A stretch of DNA of 64,000 nucleotides, from the NCBI GenBank assembly GCA_031772625.1, contig CM062820.1:1079299369-1079363368 (forward strand). Reading direction: 5' to 3'. The DNA comes from Pinus tabuliformis. Its lineage: Eukaryota > Streptophyta > Pinopsida > Pinales > Pinaceae. Shown here one piece after another: positions 8,901 through 19,151 of the stretch. The translations under genes and the position numbers were made by a program. The notes beneath the pieces were generated by a model. It saw only the letters and a program-made list of their open reading frames with translations. It was not told where the DNA came from and did not search any database. Each line of letters opens with the position of its first letter. The stretch's first letter is position 1.

Positions 8901-11900
8901 CGTCTACACTTAGGATTTCGCGAAGTTGTTCGTCAGATGACACGACTTCGGGAAACGCTATCCGTTCTAAGGTTGAGGTGAAAAGTGATTCTTCACTGAC
9001 CACATTCATTTGGTCGACTTCGGTTGAATGAAAGTCGGTAAAAGACATGAGAGCTTCATAAGCAATTTCATATGGACTCAAAGGCATAGCATTACCGAAT
9101 GAGTCTATCTCAGAGTCAGATGGAACATACCAAGGATCATCATAAATAATGTTTTCTGATGTAATCATATGAATTGTTGCAAACGAAGGTTCTACGCTGA
9201 GTGGAGGGAGAGGAAAAGTTCCCAGTAAACCGGAATCCTTAACTAAACCTACACCAACGTCCCTATAAGGGATTGTCGTCTTACCGACATGCTGGATACT
9301 CTCTGAAGAGGCTGGGTCGGATGAAAAGTATGTCAGCTGATCAATAGTCACGATCTTACCGTTATGTGGAAACTTAATTACTCTGAAGACCGATGAAACG
9401 ACCGCTGTCATAGCATATGACCAACTTCGACCCAAAAGAAGGTTGTAGTCTAGAGGGGCATCAACCACTTCCACATCCAGACTAACGGTTTTACCTTCTA
9501 CCCCTATAGGCAATTCCTGTAGAATACCAAACGGACGGAACCCACGGCCATCAAAGGCCTTAAGGATGGTGGGGGATTGGTTCAACGAAGGAGAACCAAG
9601 GGATCTCCAACATTGAATCGACATAATACACGTAGAAGCTCCCTCATCAATCACAGTCCGATGAATAGGCCTGTTTTTGACTATCACTGGAATTTGGAAA
9701 GCCATTTGATGGGGGAGACGTGGTGTACTATTTTCTAGATCGAAGATCATTAGATTCGGATCCTGAACATCAACAGCTCCTATAGCCGACAAAAGCAATT
9801 TTCGTTGTGCTGGGCATGATTGCAGCACTTCTAACGCCGACATTGCTGAGGGTGAAACAGCTAAGTCCTCAACAATGTTGTAATTCTGGGCCGCTCTCGC
9901 ATGTGGATTGAAAGCAGACCTTCGAAGTACACCCTTGGCGGGCGGTTTAATTACTAAGTCTGGGTTAGGTTTCTCGATCTGTAGTGGATCGGAACCAGGA
10001 GCTGAGGTTGATGGGTTAGAGTGAGAAGATTCTGCTTCCTTACCATCAACAGGATTCTTACTACCATAATCTTGCGATCGAGTCGCAATCCTCACATGAG
10101 ACATCATCAAAATGGGTTCTTCACTGGCATTCGAGGAAGAACCTATCATCTTATTCTCCTGCTCCGGAAATGGATTTTTTAACACAGCAGGAGTGGGAGA
10201 ACCTTTGACTATTTTCACTACCTCGGCCCGATGAGGGCAATCTCTCGTAAAATGATCCTCTTCACAAATAAGACAAGGATATCGAGGTTTGCGCTTTTCG
10301 TCATTGGTTTCCGACTTTTCAGTTTTCTCCTTCGGAGCCTTGTCTGCTTTAGCCTTCTTCTTTCCTTTCTTCTTTCCACCGTTTTTTGATTTGGCCGTAG
10401 ATGACTCTACAGCGTGAATATCGGCGGTAAGTTCAGGAGAAGACTCTCCTGTCGGGGAATCGGGCAAAGTGATAATAGGAGTAGTTGAAGCCTTGGAAGA
10501 CTTCTTCTTGCTCTTTGTATTCACGATACCAATCATACCATCAGCGGCATGAGATCCCGAAGGAGCAGCAGCGATTTGGTTCGACTTTGGAAGATCCGGA
10601 ATCTTCTCGTGTAATGTACCCGACTGAGTGTAAACTAAGTCAAGGTATTGTGCCTGAGCAATGACTTGCTCCTCAGTAACTACTCCGGCCTTAGCTACAT
10701 CTTCAGTAATTCTTGGTAATAATGATTTAACAAACCATTCAGCTAAGATTTGGTCCGGGATAAAAACTTTCACTAGCCTTCTTCGACGTCTCCACTCATG
10801 AATGTGATCTGAAATATACGTGGAGGTTGATTGTTTTAGTGAAGTTAATAACTCCGTACCGTTATCGTATCTGACCGGTAACTGAAAGTGAGTTAAGAAC
10901 GAGGTAGCTAACTGGCTAAAATTGTAAAAAGAGGCCCGTGGTAACTCAATGTACCACTTGGCCGCGAGACCAATGAGTGTACGCTGGAAAAGACGTAAGC
11001 GGATCGAATCATCCGAGATGGAATTTGAAGCACACCAGAGGTGGTAAGTCATCACGTGATTGGACGGATCCTCTCCAGACTTACCTTCGAACTTGGGTAT
11101 ATCGCTGGGCAACTTATTTGGCATTGGCGGCCAGAACGGAAGATATTGAATTGGATCGTTCGTTAGGCGCGTCAAGTCTGGTAAATCCAAAGTTGCGATA
11201 AACGGTAACTGCCGGTTAGGATCTCTAAAACTCTGGGTCACAATACCGGCCCCAGGAGGAGGATATCCAGGATAACTAGGAACAGGAGTCGCATTTGGGA
11301 TATTATATCCTCCTGGAAAACCAGGATTAACCGGACCGTACTGGGGTTGCTGAGGTTGTTGATAAGTGTACCCAGGATACGGTTGATACTGGTAAACCGG
11401 TTGTTGGACAGCTTGCCCAGGTTGATACTGTCCCTGGTACGGAGGTTGAACAAATTGAGGTTGAGTAGTAACAACCGTACTTATACCAGGTTGGCCTACA
11501 GGCATCTGGACTGTGGTTTGAATCGTAGATCCAGACAACGGTACAGATGTCTGAGGAGTGGTTACAGGGACAGTAGAAACCGGAGCCGTCGATACTCCAG
11601 AAGTAAGTATGGTAGATGTGGCGGTAGTTGCAGCAGCCGTTTGAGATGGAGTACTAGGTGCAATTGGCGGCTGAGTAACTACCGAAGTTACAGAGGTCTG
11701 AACACTTGACTGGACAGGTTGCGGTTGCTGGGGTGGACCAGGAACTACAGGTTGTCCTGCTTGAGGTACCGACTGTATACTTGGCTGCAACATCTGTTGA
11801 CCCTGTGACGGATCCCACACTAACATTCCAGGGTATTGACCCATAACAGGTTGAGGATACTGAGATCCATAGCCGGATTGAGGATAGGATTGATAATTGT

Positions 11901-12915
11901 AAGGTGCAGTCCCATATGATTGCCCTTGAGGTGGTTGATAACCTTGACCTGAGTATTGACCTTGAGGTTGATAACCTTGAGGTAAATACGGGTACTGGGG
12001 TTGACCTTGACCTTGAGGTTGGTATCCTTGAGGTTGATACCCTTGGGGTTGATACCCTTGGGGTTGCCATCCTTGAGGTTGCCATCCTTGAGGTTGATAT
12101 TGATACTGAGGTTGACCTTGGGGTACATATTGAGGCTGGGGTTGACCTTGAGGTATGTATTGCCCCATAGGAGCGTACTGACCTTGAGGTTGCCCCCCAG
12201 ACACGAATGAAGTACCTTGAGGTTGCCCCCCAGGCATTAACGAAGGCTGCCCCCCAGGCGGTAATTGGCCACCTTGAGGTTGGGTAACGGGAACTGAACC
12301 TGACATCATGTAAATGTCTCCTACACTCAATGGTACATTACCACTGTTTCCAACTAATAACCCATGATCAATGGGTTGAGGAGATGCTCCCGCAAAGGTA
12401 CCAGAAAGAGATTGATACCCAGTAGGAACAGAAGGACCGCCATGTAAAAAAGATTCAGGACTTTGTGTAAACACAGATGACTGACCAGACATATTTACAG
12501 GAGTATGAATACCTCCAGGTGGAAAAGGAGTACGAGGTGTAGAAAAACCTAGCCCAAAGTTGTCTAAATAATTGGTTAACGAAAGGTACCAAGTAGTACT
12601 TCTAGGAGGACTGTAAAAGATGGATTCACGCTCCCTTAGATCAAGGGTAATTTGATCTTCAGGATCAGAGACGCCTATTTCTTCCTCTGGAACAAGTTCT
12701 TCTATAGCAATCAAACCAACAGGAAGATTTTCGGTGATAATTCTTTCTATTCTCGGTGAATCAGGAACACTAGGAGTCGGAGTAACAGGTTCGGATATTT
12801 CTGGTTCTTCGCCTGTATCACTAGCAGACGAAAAACTACCAACAAGCTCAGAAACTGTAACAGCTTCGGGATTATAACCTGTCTCTAAACTTTGGTAATC
12901 TGGATGGACTACCAA
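5962..12915 (-). CDS. gag-pol: Gag-Pol polyprotein of element 1 (Ty3/gypsy, Tat-like)
   Basis: 2317 codons open without a stop. Approximate residues: acidic N-terminus; PQG/YQPQG repeats (205-345) and a further Pro/Gln/Thr-rich tract to about 560; retrotransposon Gag (about 600-740, IPKFEGKSGEDPSNH); a Lys-rich stretch; CCHC knuckle CLICEEDHFTRDC (about 882); aspartic protease IDEGASTC (about 1088); reverse transcriptase with YLDD (about 1612); gypsy RNase H (about 1750-1870); integrase zinc finger (H-x-H then CHNC, from about 1968), catalytic Asp in GIDFIT, Asp in ITDHGS, Glu in NGLVESIN; GPY domain WHGPYIV (about 2278); end LKRYYA. No chromodomain. The RNase H reads LYLAAS where Asp is expected. 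The frame opens at a TTG with no upstream in-frame ATG; the first ATG is codon 142. The real start may need an upstream exon or frameshift. Confidence 0.92.
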   Translation of the reverse strand: MVVHPDYQSLETGYNPEAVTVSELVGSFSSASDTGEEPEISEPVTPTPSVPDSPRIERIITENLPVGLIAIEELVPEEEIGVSDPEDQITLDLRERESIFYSPPRSTTWYLSLTNYLDNFGLGFSTPRTPFPPGGIHTPVNMSGQSSVFTQSPESFLHGGPSVPTGYQSLSGTFAGASPQPIDHGLLVGNSGNVPLSVGDIYMMSGSVPVTQPQGGQLPPGGQPSLMPGGQPQGTSFVSGGQPQGQYAPMGQYIPQGQPQPQYVPQGQPQYQYQPQGWQPQGWQPQGYQPQGYQPQGYQPQGQGQPQYPYLPQGYQPQGQYSGQGYQPPQGQSYGTAPYNYQSYPQSGYGSQYPQPVMGQYPGMLVWDPSQGQQMLQPSIQSVPQAGQPVVPGPPQQPQPVQSSVQTSVTSVVTQPPIAPSTPSQTAAATTATSTILTSGVSTAPVSTVPVTTPQTSVPLSGSTIQTTVQMPVGQPGISTVVTTQPQFVQPPYQGQYQPGQAVQQPVYQYQPYPGYTYQQPQQPQYGPVNPGFPGGYNIPNATPVPSYPGYPPPGAGIVTQSFRDPNRQLPFIATLDLPDLTRLTNDPIQYLPFWPPMPNKLPSDIPKFEGKSGEDPSNHVMTYHLWCASNSISDDSIRLRLFQRTLIGLAAKWYIELPRASFYNFSQLATSFLTHFQLPVRYDNGTELLTSLKQSTSTYISDHIHEWRRRRRLVKVFIPDQILAEWFVKSLLPRITEDVAKAGVVTEEQVIAQAQYLDLVYTQSGTLHEKIPDLPKSNQIAAAPSGSHAADGMIGIVNTKSKKKSSKASTTPIITLPDSPTGESSPELTADIHAVESSTAKSKNGGKKKGKKKAKADKAPKEKTEKSETNDEKRKPRYPCLICEEDHFTRDCPHRAEVVKIVKGSPTPAVLKNPFPEQENKMIGSSSNASEEPILMMSHVRIATRSQDYGSKNPVDGKEAESSHSNPSTSAPGSDPLQIEKPNPDLVIKPPAKGVLRRSAFNPHARAAQNYNIVEDLAVSPSAMSALEVLQSCPAQRKLLLSAIGAVDVQDPNLMIFDLENSTPRLPHQMAFQIPVIVKNRPIHRTVIDEGASTCIMSIQCWRSLGSPSLNQSPTILKAFDGRGFRPFGILQELPIGVEGKTVSLDVEVVDAPLDYNLLLGRSWSYAMTAVVSSVFRVIKFPHNGKIVTIDQLTYFSSDPASSESIQHVGKTTIPYRDVGVGLVKDSGLLGTFPLPPLSVEPSFATIHMITSENIIYDDPWYVPSDSEIDSFGNAMPLSPYEIAYEALMSFTDFHSTEVDQMNVVSEESLFTSTLERIAFPEVVSSDEQLREILSVDDLPWEDLHHRSSFLPKDDAFENDFSSIFTAEYVKDAQDPTKHSDSELNLGNISRTIPIDISVKPGIEENIHIGAACTEEEIQTYKALFQEFRDVFAWSYEEMPGIDPAIVVHEIKTYPDAKPIRQRLRQIHPRKAAAIKAEVEKLLKAGFIYPIPLTDWVSNIVPVNKKQGTIRICIDYRDINRACPKDNYPTPYIDQIIDDCAGSEMFSFMDGFSGYNQINILPADQPKTAFICPWGTFAYCKLPFGLKNAGATFQRAMSYAFHDIKHIVQPYLDDLPAHSLHRADHLVHLRAIFMRCRHYRIRLNPHKCVFCIETGRLLGFVVSKAGIRVDPSKVEAIIKLPPPSSLRQLQSLQGKANFLRRFIPNYAEVTKGFTRLLKQNVQFFWDEIAQQSFDALKHALTHAPLLHPPNYNQDYFLYLAASHSTIGMVLVQEDEFGAEHVIYYLSRTLNPTELKYSHVEKLALAAVQAVQRFRHYILLRKTTVISDCNPMIYILTKQLLGGKYSKWIVILQEFDLEFEKSKSKKSLVFAELMCDFPRTDTETVAEESIADESLFLISTLDPWFGDIIIYLQTQTFRPEASKAERRKIRFQSQQYKIIGDTLYRRGADLVFRRCLTHEEAERVLNDCHSGACGGHMSGYATAQKVLRAGYFWPSMFKDCIIAVRKCHNCQVFDRKMRAPPAPLHPIIAVGPFAKWGIDFITCNPHSAGGHAYIILAVDYFTKWAEAMPTFDASGKTAAVFIFNHIITRFGVPQAIITDHGSHFRNTMMTELTSQLGLRHDSSTPYYPQANGLVESINKVLVIMIRRTIGIHRSNWHNMLFSALWAYRTSVKTSTGFTPFQLVYGLEAVLPIECEIPSLQMAVELLPATSEEEKRLLYLAKLDETRRDATLAIETHAKRMKAQYDRNVTPRSFSEGDLVLLYDQANDKLGAGKFVPMWHGPYIVKRKLAKGAYELVDFDGDSLGKPRNGLYLKRYYA

Positions 12916-14870
12916 GGAAGATTCTCCTTCTTCAGGTGAACCTACTCTACTGCCACTAGGAGGAGTTACAAGGACCTTTAAACCTTCTAAATTACTGGGT
13001 CGTCTCGAGGAGGTTCACCCCTAAGTCTACGGGATCTTCTCAACAATTCGGCCACAGAAACAACTTCAGGAGACTGGCCCCGAAGTCTACGGGACTGTCT
13101 CGGTAATTCCGCCACAGCTAAAAACTTTTAACTACTACACACGAAAACAAAATAAAATTTCAAATCAAACCACCTAAAGTCTCTAAAGAACCAAACAAAT
13201 TTGAATCACACGCCTAAAGAATCTAGGGCGTCAAACCAAACACAAACAGTATCTTCCGGACCAAAAGCGCTAGTTGGTGATTAGGTCCAACCTCGCAGGA
13301 TTCAGTACAGAAATGGCGGGTGGAACAGTTACGCCGACAACCTGCTTAATGAATAGACTGGACCAAGTTCCTCCACTTTAACCGTCTCGAGTGAAGTGAA
13401 CCCCCCAGAAAATCCAAGTGAGTATAGCCGACGTCTGCTCCAGGTACAGTGGGACCTTCCCTCCACCGTCACCTTGGGTAGAATCCTAGAGATTATGGTC
13501 ACTAAGGTTACCAACGGCCACAAGTACACCTGGGGGAACAGTCTAAACTCCGACAGCACGCAAGGGCAGAGTAGCAAGCTCAATCCCCTTACCGGCTCCT
13601 TGACAGTAATCCAAGGTTTACCGATAAGTGACCCCTGGCTCCTCGACAATGGTTAATCCGAGGTTTACCGTTTGTAATACGTACTGTCTGGCGTCGTTCC
13701 CAACGAGGGGGGAATGATCCCCTCACTGGTTCGGACACGAGCTCGTGCTTCTCCTTTAAGAGGAGCTTTCCCAGAGTGTAAATGTAACAATTGGATTTGA
13801 TTCTATCACAAGATCGACTACTTGTTTGGTTTTACTGTCTTGGAGAGTTAAGTACTCACCTACTCCAAGACACTAGCCTGATCTAAATTGGTGCTTCAGA
13901 GCCCTAGAAAATAAAAGTTACTAGTTCAATTTTACTTTAAGCGTTACTTTTAAGGTTGTTCTTTAAAGTCACAAGGTGATGGAAGTGAAACCAATGGTGT
14001 GTAGACTCGACTCCAACCACTACAAAGATGCACCTAAGATGATCTATGCTACTTTGCTTTTTCAATGAAATTCTTTAACTAAGAGAGTTGAGAGAATGCA
14101 ATTTTTAAAGAAAACAACTTCCTTAGAAAAGACAATCAAAGAAACAATTCTCTTTTTCTTTTCAAGCACACAAACATAACCACTCTTTACTTGCACGAAA
14201 AACTCTTTTTCTTTCAAAACTTTCAAAGCTACTTGAAACAAAACTTTTCAAAGGAGATATTTTTGTATTTTCTCTTTTTAATAAAGCATGTAAACCTACC
14301 TTTAACAAAAAACAATCTCAAAAGCTACAAAACTATGAAAATTTGACTCACAAGCAAACCAAAAGAGAGATTACTCTAAGCAAACCTAACAAGGCAAAAG
14401 CTCACAAAGACGATTCTAGGATGTTTTACTTGATCAAAATCAAATCAAGGACCAGCTAATGCAGAATCAAAAGACTAGTCAAAACAAAACTCAAATCTTT
14501 TTGTTCTTTTCGTAAAATGGAATTCAAGACTTAAATAACAAGCACTTCGAAATTGGCCCAAAAGACAACTTGATGGTAAGTTGCTCCTACAGGTAGACTT
14601 TATAACAGGTCTGACTTCTTAGAATGTTGACAAAACCAGAGATATCTAAGGCTTGACAACTCCTACCGCTAAAGTCACTACAAGACCTACTCAAAATCAA
14701 ACCCTAGGGCTTACACTTCGACGAAATCCACTAAAACACTCAATGCTAATGAAACCAGTTCAGGTGAAGATTCTGGACAAGGGACTGATGAATCTGGGCA
14801 GAAAAAACTAAGAAAAAACAAAATCTAAGAGCAAAAAAGGCAAAAAGTGGAATTTTCTCAAATTTTGGCA
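12916..14870 (-). other. Long 5' leader of element 1
   Basis: About 2 kb between the gag frame and the PBS region. At 12997-13124 another minus-strand frame encodes two copies of a roughly 20-residue repeat (VAELxRxSRRLRG) from an imperfect 61-bp tandem duplication. It stops (PVI*) overlapping the start of the open gag frame. This could be the true Gag N-terminus, displaced by a frameshift or intron. The rest shows no recognisable product. Confidence 0.5.
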
Positions 14871-14872
14871 GG

Positions 14873-14970
14873 GGACGCAGGCAACCCGTTAGCACAGGTG
14901 CGGGCCCGCTCTGTGCACACAGCAAAAGTGCGTCCAGGGACGCACTGTGCAGCACTCAGAGGGTGCGTCC
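14873..14970. promoter_or_regulatory. GGACGCA/TGCGTCC motif cluster in the element 1 leader
   Basis: Four exact 7-mers in 98 bp: GGACGCA at 14873 and 14938, TGCGTCC at 14929 and 14964. The middle pair forms a perfect inverted repeat, GTGCGTCC-AG-GGACGCAC (14928-14945), the same 2-bp-spaced arrangement as in the LTR (1534-1547). It lies about 170 bp inside the 5' LTR. Confidence 0.5.
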
Positions 14971-15120
14971 TACTGAAAAACTCAAAAAAACCAAAATAAA
15001 ACTAATCCTAAGCTAACCCACCCAGAGACAAGATCACAGAGCCAAAACCAGAAAAATAAACCAATTTTCTCAAAGCAAAGTTCACACAAAAGAAAAGACT
15101 CTTCTCATCAATGGAATCTA

Positions 15121-15139
15121 TCCCCAGCGGAGTCGCCAA
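15121..15139 (-). other. Primer binding site of element 1
   Basis: On the minus strand the sequence two bases after the 5' LTR reads TTGGCGACTCCGCTGGGGA. It begins TGG, as expected for pairing with a tRNA CCA end. From memory its complement matches the 3' end of a plant tRNA-Arg; this was not checked against a tRNA set. It is not the iMet-type site used by the other elements here. Confidence 0.75.
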
Positions 15140-15141
15140 TT

Positions 15142-16193
15142 TGTCACACGGAATCAGTCAAGGGTGCGGACACAACTGACCTTCCTAGAAGTCTAAGACA
15201 TTCTAATGACAAACAAAACAAACTGGAGCTATCCTTCTCTAAACATACATTATGATATGAGAAATCAAGTGTTTCGTTCTTACCTTTGTCCAAACGCTGT
15301 TGTAGAAGTCCAAGCTTTGTTGATCTGGATGAGCTCCTCCTTTTCTCCAAAACCTGCAATCACCAACAGTCAAACAATTAAATAGCACCTGATTATAACA
15401 TAAAACAAAGCATATTCAACACATAGACCAAGGAGTACATGAAATAACCCATTAACAACAAGTTATTGAGAAGAATGGACCAATTTGCATTAAAGGTAAT
15501 CAAAAGGAACCATTACAACCTGAGCCTTGGTGTTGTGCAAGCTCCTTCCAGGGTCCACAAGAGTCTTCCTCTACTTTGACAAAGCTCACCCACTTCCAAA
15601 TAGAACAAGTAAAGATGACAATCTCTCCTCACAAGCTTCTAAATGGGAGTCCTAATTCCTGCAGCATTTACCCTTAGAAATCTATAGCTTTCAACCTTCT
15701 TCCTTCTGGCTCAATGCCTCTTTTTATAGTGCTCAAGAGGAAGTTAATCAGGTCCACCATCAATGGGATAGTCCCCTCTTTGGATGGGATCACTCCCTTA
15801 TTGATGGGATAAGTTCCTCTTTGATAGGAGTGCATGAACCATCTGGAGGCGCTCAATACACATCAAACAACCTTCTAGAATGCTCTAGAAATGACCACAA
15901 GTAAGTTTTTGAAGATAAAACTTGCGCATTTTAACCTTTTCAGAGGGACGCACCTGCCCCTTTAGATACAGAGCGTCCTTGGACGCAGACCTTATGAACA
16001 AAAGGTGCGTACCCGCAGGCAAGGCTTGAGAGAACCTGCGTACCCAGAGATAAACATGTTTATAAAGACTTTCTCTCTTTCTTGGAGTTTGACATGAATA
16101 GTAGATGCATAAGACTTGCTCAAGAGGGTAGTATGACTGTTGATTGAGCCATACCGACTGTAAATAGCCATGGTGACATTTTTTAGTGTAACA
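15142..16193 (-). repeat. 5' LTR of element 1
   Basis: 1052 bp, about 99% identical to 702-1754. It is the promoter-bearing LTR for the minus-strand genes. It carries the GGACGCA motif at 15946-15952 and 15981-15987, again with the GCGTCC-TT-GGACGC inverted pair. Confidence 0.95.
15721..15729 (-). promoter_or_regulatory. TATA-like box in the 5' LTR
   Basis: The minus strand reads ACTATAAAAAGAGG, the best TATA match in the LTR. The transcription start would lie downstream at lower coordinates. Confidence 0.5.
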
Positions 16194-17242
16194 TAGGGTA
16201 GTCCAAGAGTCACAAGGCAAGTGAATGGTTACCCCATTTGTTCCATATACACCCTCATTTATGATGTAAAGGAATTTTCACCTTGGCTCCTCCTACTAGG
16301 CATTGGAGAGGAAGATAGTTGTTTTGGAGGAGTGAGTGATTGCTCTAATGCTCCACTATTGGGGTTATTGGTGTTCACTCTCTTGATGTATCGTGGAAAT
16401 TTTACTTAATTCAAAAGCTCACTGAGCAAGCATGCTTTCATGCATATGTTGTGAATATTGTAAGAATATTATTTGAATGTTTGTGATGTATGTTGTTTAC
16501 ATATGTACTAAGGAAATTGAACTATTTAGGTGGCTTTGGTACTTATCTTGTTGAAGGTGTGTTGTATTTGCTTCAACAATCATTACTTCCTTGTGAACTA
16601 TTTCACTGGTTCATCAACGATTCATCCATATGTATATGCTTGTGTGTATTTTCTAGATTAGTACTATTACTTTTCTTTAAAGGGCCCACTTTTCTCTCCC
16701 ATTTCAATAGAAGGACCTTGATACTTTCCGTAGTTGAACATTTCACAAGGCATACTCACTTTCTGATCCGAAGATACCTGTGTATTACTCTCTTGTGTTG
16801 AACTTTGTAGCTAATTAAAATCTATAAGAATATATGGCAGTCAGGCTAATACCTCGGACTGGGATCCTATTCCAAATCGTGTGAGGTATAATTGGGACTT
16901 CACATTGGGGAGATCCCCTTGGTTGATGGATTTCCAACACCCATGAACAGGTTCAAACCTAGATTTTTCCTCATTTCTTGTCATTTTGCAGATCTGGAAG
17001 TGCATGAAAGGAACAAGATTTTCCAAATTAAAGCATATTGTCAAGCAAAAATTAAAGGATAATCATGTTACTTGGTGTATGTGACTTACCCTTTCTCTTG
17101 AGCATCAAACATAATTGTTTCTCATGATCGTTGAGTGGGATTTCAAGTGTTGATTTGTATTTTTGACTGTACTTATTCAAACACCAATTTTATCACTTTA
17201 TTAACTCTTAGCCTTCATCACACATAGGTGTTTCTAAGCACT
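16194..17242. other. Spacer between element 1 and the copia element
   Basis: About 1 kb of AT-rich DNA. ORFs are all short and none is recognised. No RNA gene or terminal repeat is seen. Confidence 0.4.
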
Positions 17243-17247
17243 TGTCT

Positions 17248-18128
17248 TGTATATTTTCCTTGAAATTTTGCAACTGCTTGAATGAAAAATCTGAAACTAA
17301 TTTTGTTTCACCTAGACACATAATTTCTCTACTCTAAATAAGAAACATAATAGAAACATAGATAAAGAAACACAATCACACAATGAACACAATATTTTTT
17401 CTAGTGAAACCCAACTAGGAAACCTTATTTTTGTTGTAGAATTTTATTGATAGTTTGAGCAAATACATTTTTGTACAAGGCAACTTGTTTCAATAGAGAA
17501 CATAACTGTTCTCACTACTTATAGTTATCTTGAAAACCCTTGCAATCAACCCGACCCAACTCCTACTTCCTTGCACAATCCAACCCCTATTTTCTAGCAC
17601 ATAAAATCTTCTATTTCTTAGTGCAATAGTGGCTCCTATTCTTTAGGAATTTCCTCCTAATTCCTAGTGCAATCCTAGCAAGAAATATCTCTCAAAAAAT
17701 ATACGTATGGTCTCCTCCTTGATACACTTTCCTAGCAATAAGCTCTCCTCACACAAACTTGTGCAAACAATAATGATATAATTGTGCCTTTCATTCTCCT
17801 TTTAAGCAATTGGATCATGTTATATTTTGCAAGTACAATTTTAGAACATGGGAAAATTTTGACTTGTTAACTGAGTCAATTTGAGTTTCTAACTCATCCT
17901 TTCCTCAATTAGAAATTGAATCTCCCATTCATACTCTTCTAAATTTGAACATGCACTTGGAGAACCACATAACTGAGCCTCCAACTATGCGCATGAATAA
18001 ATTAACTCCTATCTCCACAAACTCATCCTATCTCTATGAGATCATCCATGCTAAAGGAAAGACTGATCATGGTCTTTCTTGAATAAGGCACGAGTCAAGA
18101 AGACCTTCTCTTGTTACTATTTTTAACA
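17248..18128 (-). repeat. 3' LTR of the copia element
   Basis: 881 bp, aligning with 28173-29049. It starts TGTATATTTTCC and ends TTTTTAACA. Numerous substitutions between the pair indicate an old insertion. Confidence 0.9.
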
Positions 18129-18138
18129 CTTCCTCTTA

Positions 18139-19146
18139 GTGAGGAAGGGATTCTATACATGTCCCAACTTATCTCTAAAATGGAAAAAATTGCTTCTTGC
18201 CAATGCCTAGGTCAATATATCTTCTATCTACTCCTCCCTTGGAATGTAAGGTAGCTTCACTATCCCTTTCTGCACATAATCTCTGAGATGATGATACCTG
18301 ATCTCGATATGCTTTGAGGGATCATGAAACATTGGTTTCTCAGAGAGCTTGATGCAACTCTAATTATCACGATGTATCACAATGGACTCCCTCCCATGTT
18401 TGAAAAGTACCACAAGAAACTTCCTCATCCAAAGAGCCTCACACACTACCAAACTAGCAACCATGTACTTGGCCTCTATTGAACTGAGTGCAACTCATAT
18501 CTCCTTTCTCTTGTACTAGGAAATAATTGTTGATCCAATGTTGAAGATGCCACCTGAAGTACTCTTCTTATTTGTGGAGCACCTTGCCCAATCTACATTT
18601 GTGAAGCCCTAAAGCCTCACTCCATCCACATGTCTGTACCAAAATCCATAATCTAGTGTGCCTCTTAGATACTTGAAAACATGTTTCGCAAAAACCTAGT
18701 GAAATCCAGTTGTTTCCATCATAAACTAACTTAGCTAGTTGACTACAAAAATATATCAAGTCATGTGTTGACCAAATACATAAACCTCTTGATAAGATGC
18801 CTATATACTGTAGTATCCACTCGCTTTGGTCTGCGAACATCCACCTTCCTCTAGTTTGTGATTATTGGCATGGCCATGGGATTGCAATCCCTCATATGAA
18901 ATATCTGGATAATATCTATAGTGTACTTCCCATGTTCCACGAAGATCTCACCATCACCCTGCCAAACCTCCAATCCAAGCTTAAATAGTGCATAAGCCTC
19001 ATATCCTTCATTTCAAACTCCCTTTCAAGGTCCTCCTTACAATCCTAGATCAAGTTGTGTTCTCCATTCAATATAAGGTTGTCAACATAGTGCACTGGAA
19101 TGAGTAGAAGCCCTCCAACCATGATGTAGTATAGGTTGGCATCTGC
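18139..19146 (-). pseudogene. Copia pol 3' part: RT C-terminus and RNase H (decayed)
   Basis: Minus-strand translation gives collinear copia motifs across several frames. The RT catalytic region is YVDN instead of YVDD, near 19080-19100. EFEMKDM and GKYTIDI follow. Then comes copia RNase H: IEAKYM, CEALWMRKFL, a stop in place of the residue before SCIKLSE, then FHDPSKHIEIRYH and VQKGIVKLPY. Multiple in-frame stops interrupt it. Its 5' half lies at 25061-28090; the chromovirus insertion split the RT between the SLYGLK-like segment and YVDD. Confidence 0.85.
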
Positions 19147-19151
19147 CTCAC

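Larger units (their letters stand above)
702..16193 (-). mobile_element. Element 1: Tat-like Ty3/gypsy LTR retrotransposon with antisense PMD-like gene
   Basis: A 15.5-kb element read on the minus strand. From its 5' end it has: LTR (15142-16193), PBS, a leader of about 2.2 kb, gag-pol, a separate archaeal-type RNase H ORF, an opposite-strand spliced PMD-like gene, about 2.2 kb of 3' noncoding DNA, PPT, and LTR (702-1754). Each LTR begins TG and ends CA. I count about 12 substitutions and one 1-bp indel between them, roughly 99% identity, so the insertion is recent. The flanking 5-mers are GAGGG and TAGGG (4 of 5 match), a TSD with one mutation. Integrase lies after RNase H and no chromodomain is visible. 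The degenerate gypsy RNase H together with an extra archaeal-type RNase H points to the Tat branch of plant Ty3/gypsy. Lineage placement is inferred from domain content, not from a tree. Confidence 0.93.

Noticed and set aside
11347-12210. Long plus-strand and alternate minus-strand frames with Leu/Arg or Thr/Ser repeats
   Set aside because: They are shadows of the PQG repeat in Gag; the repeat DNA stays open in several frames.
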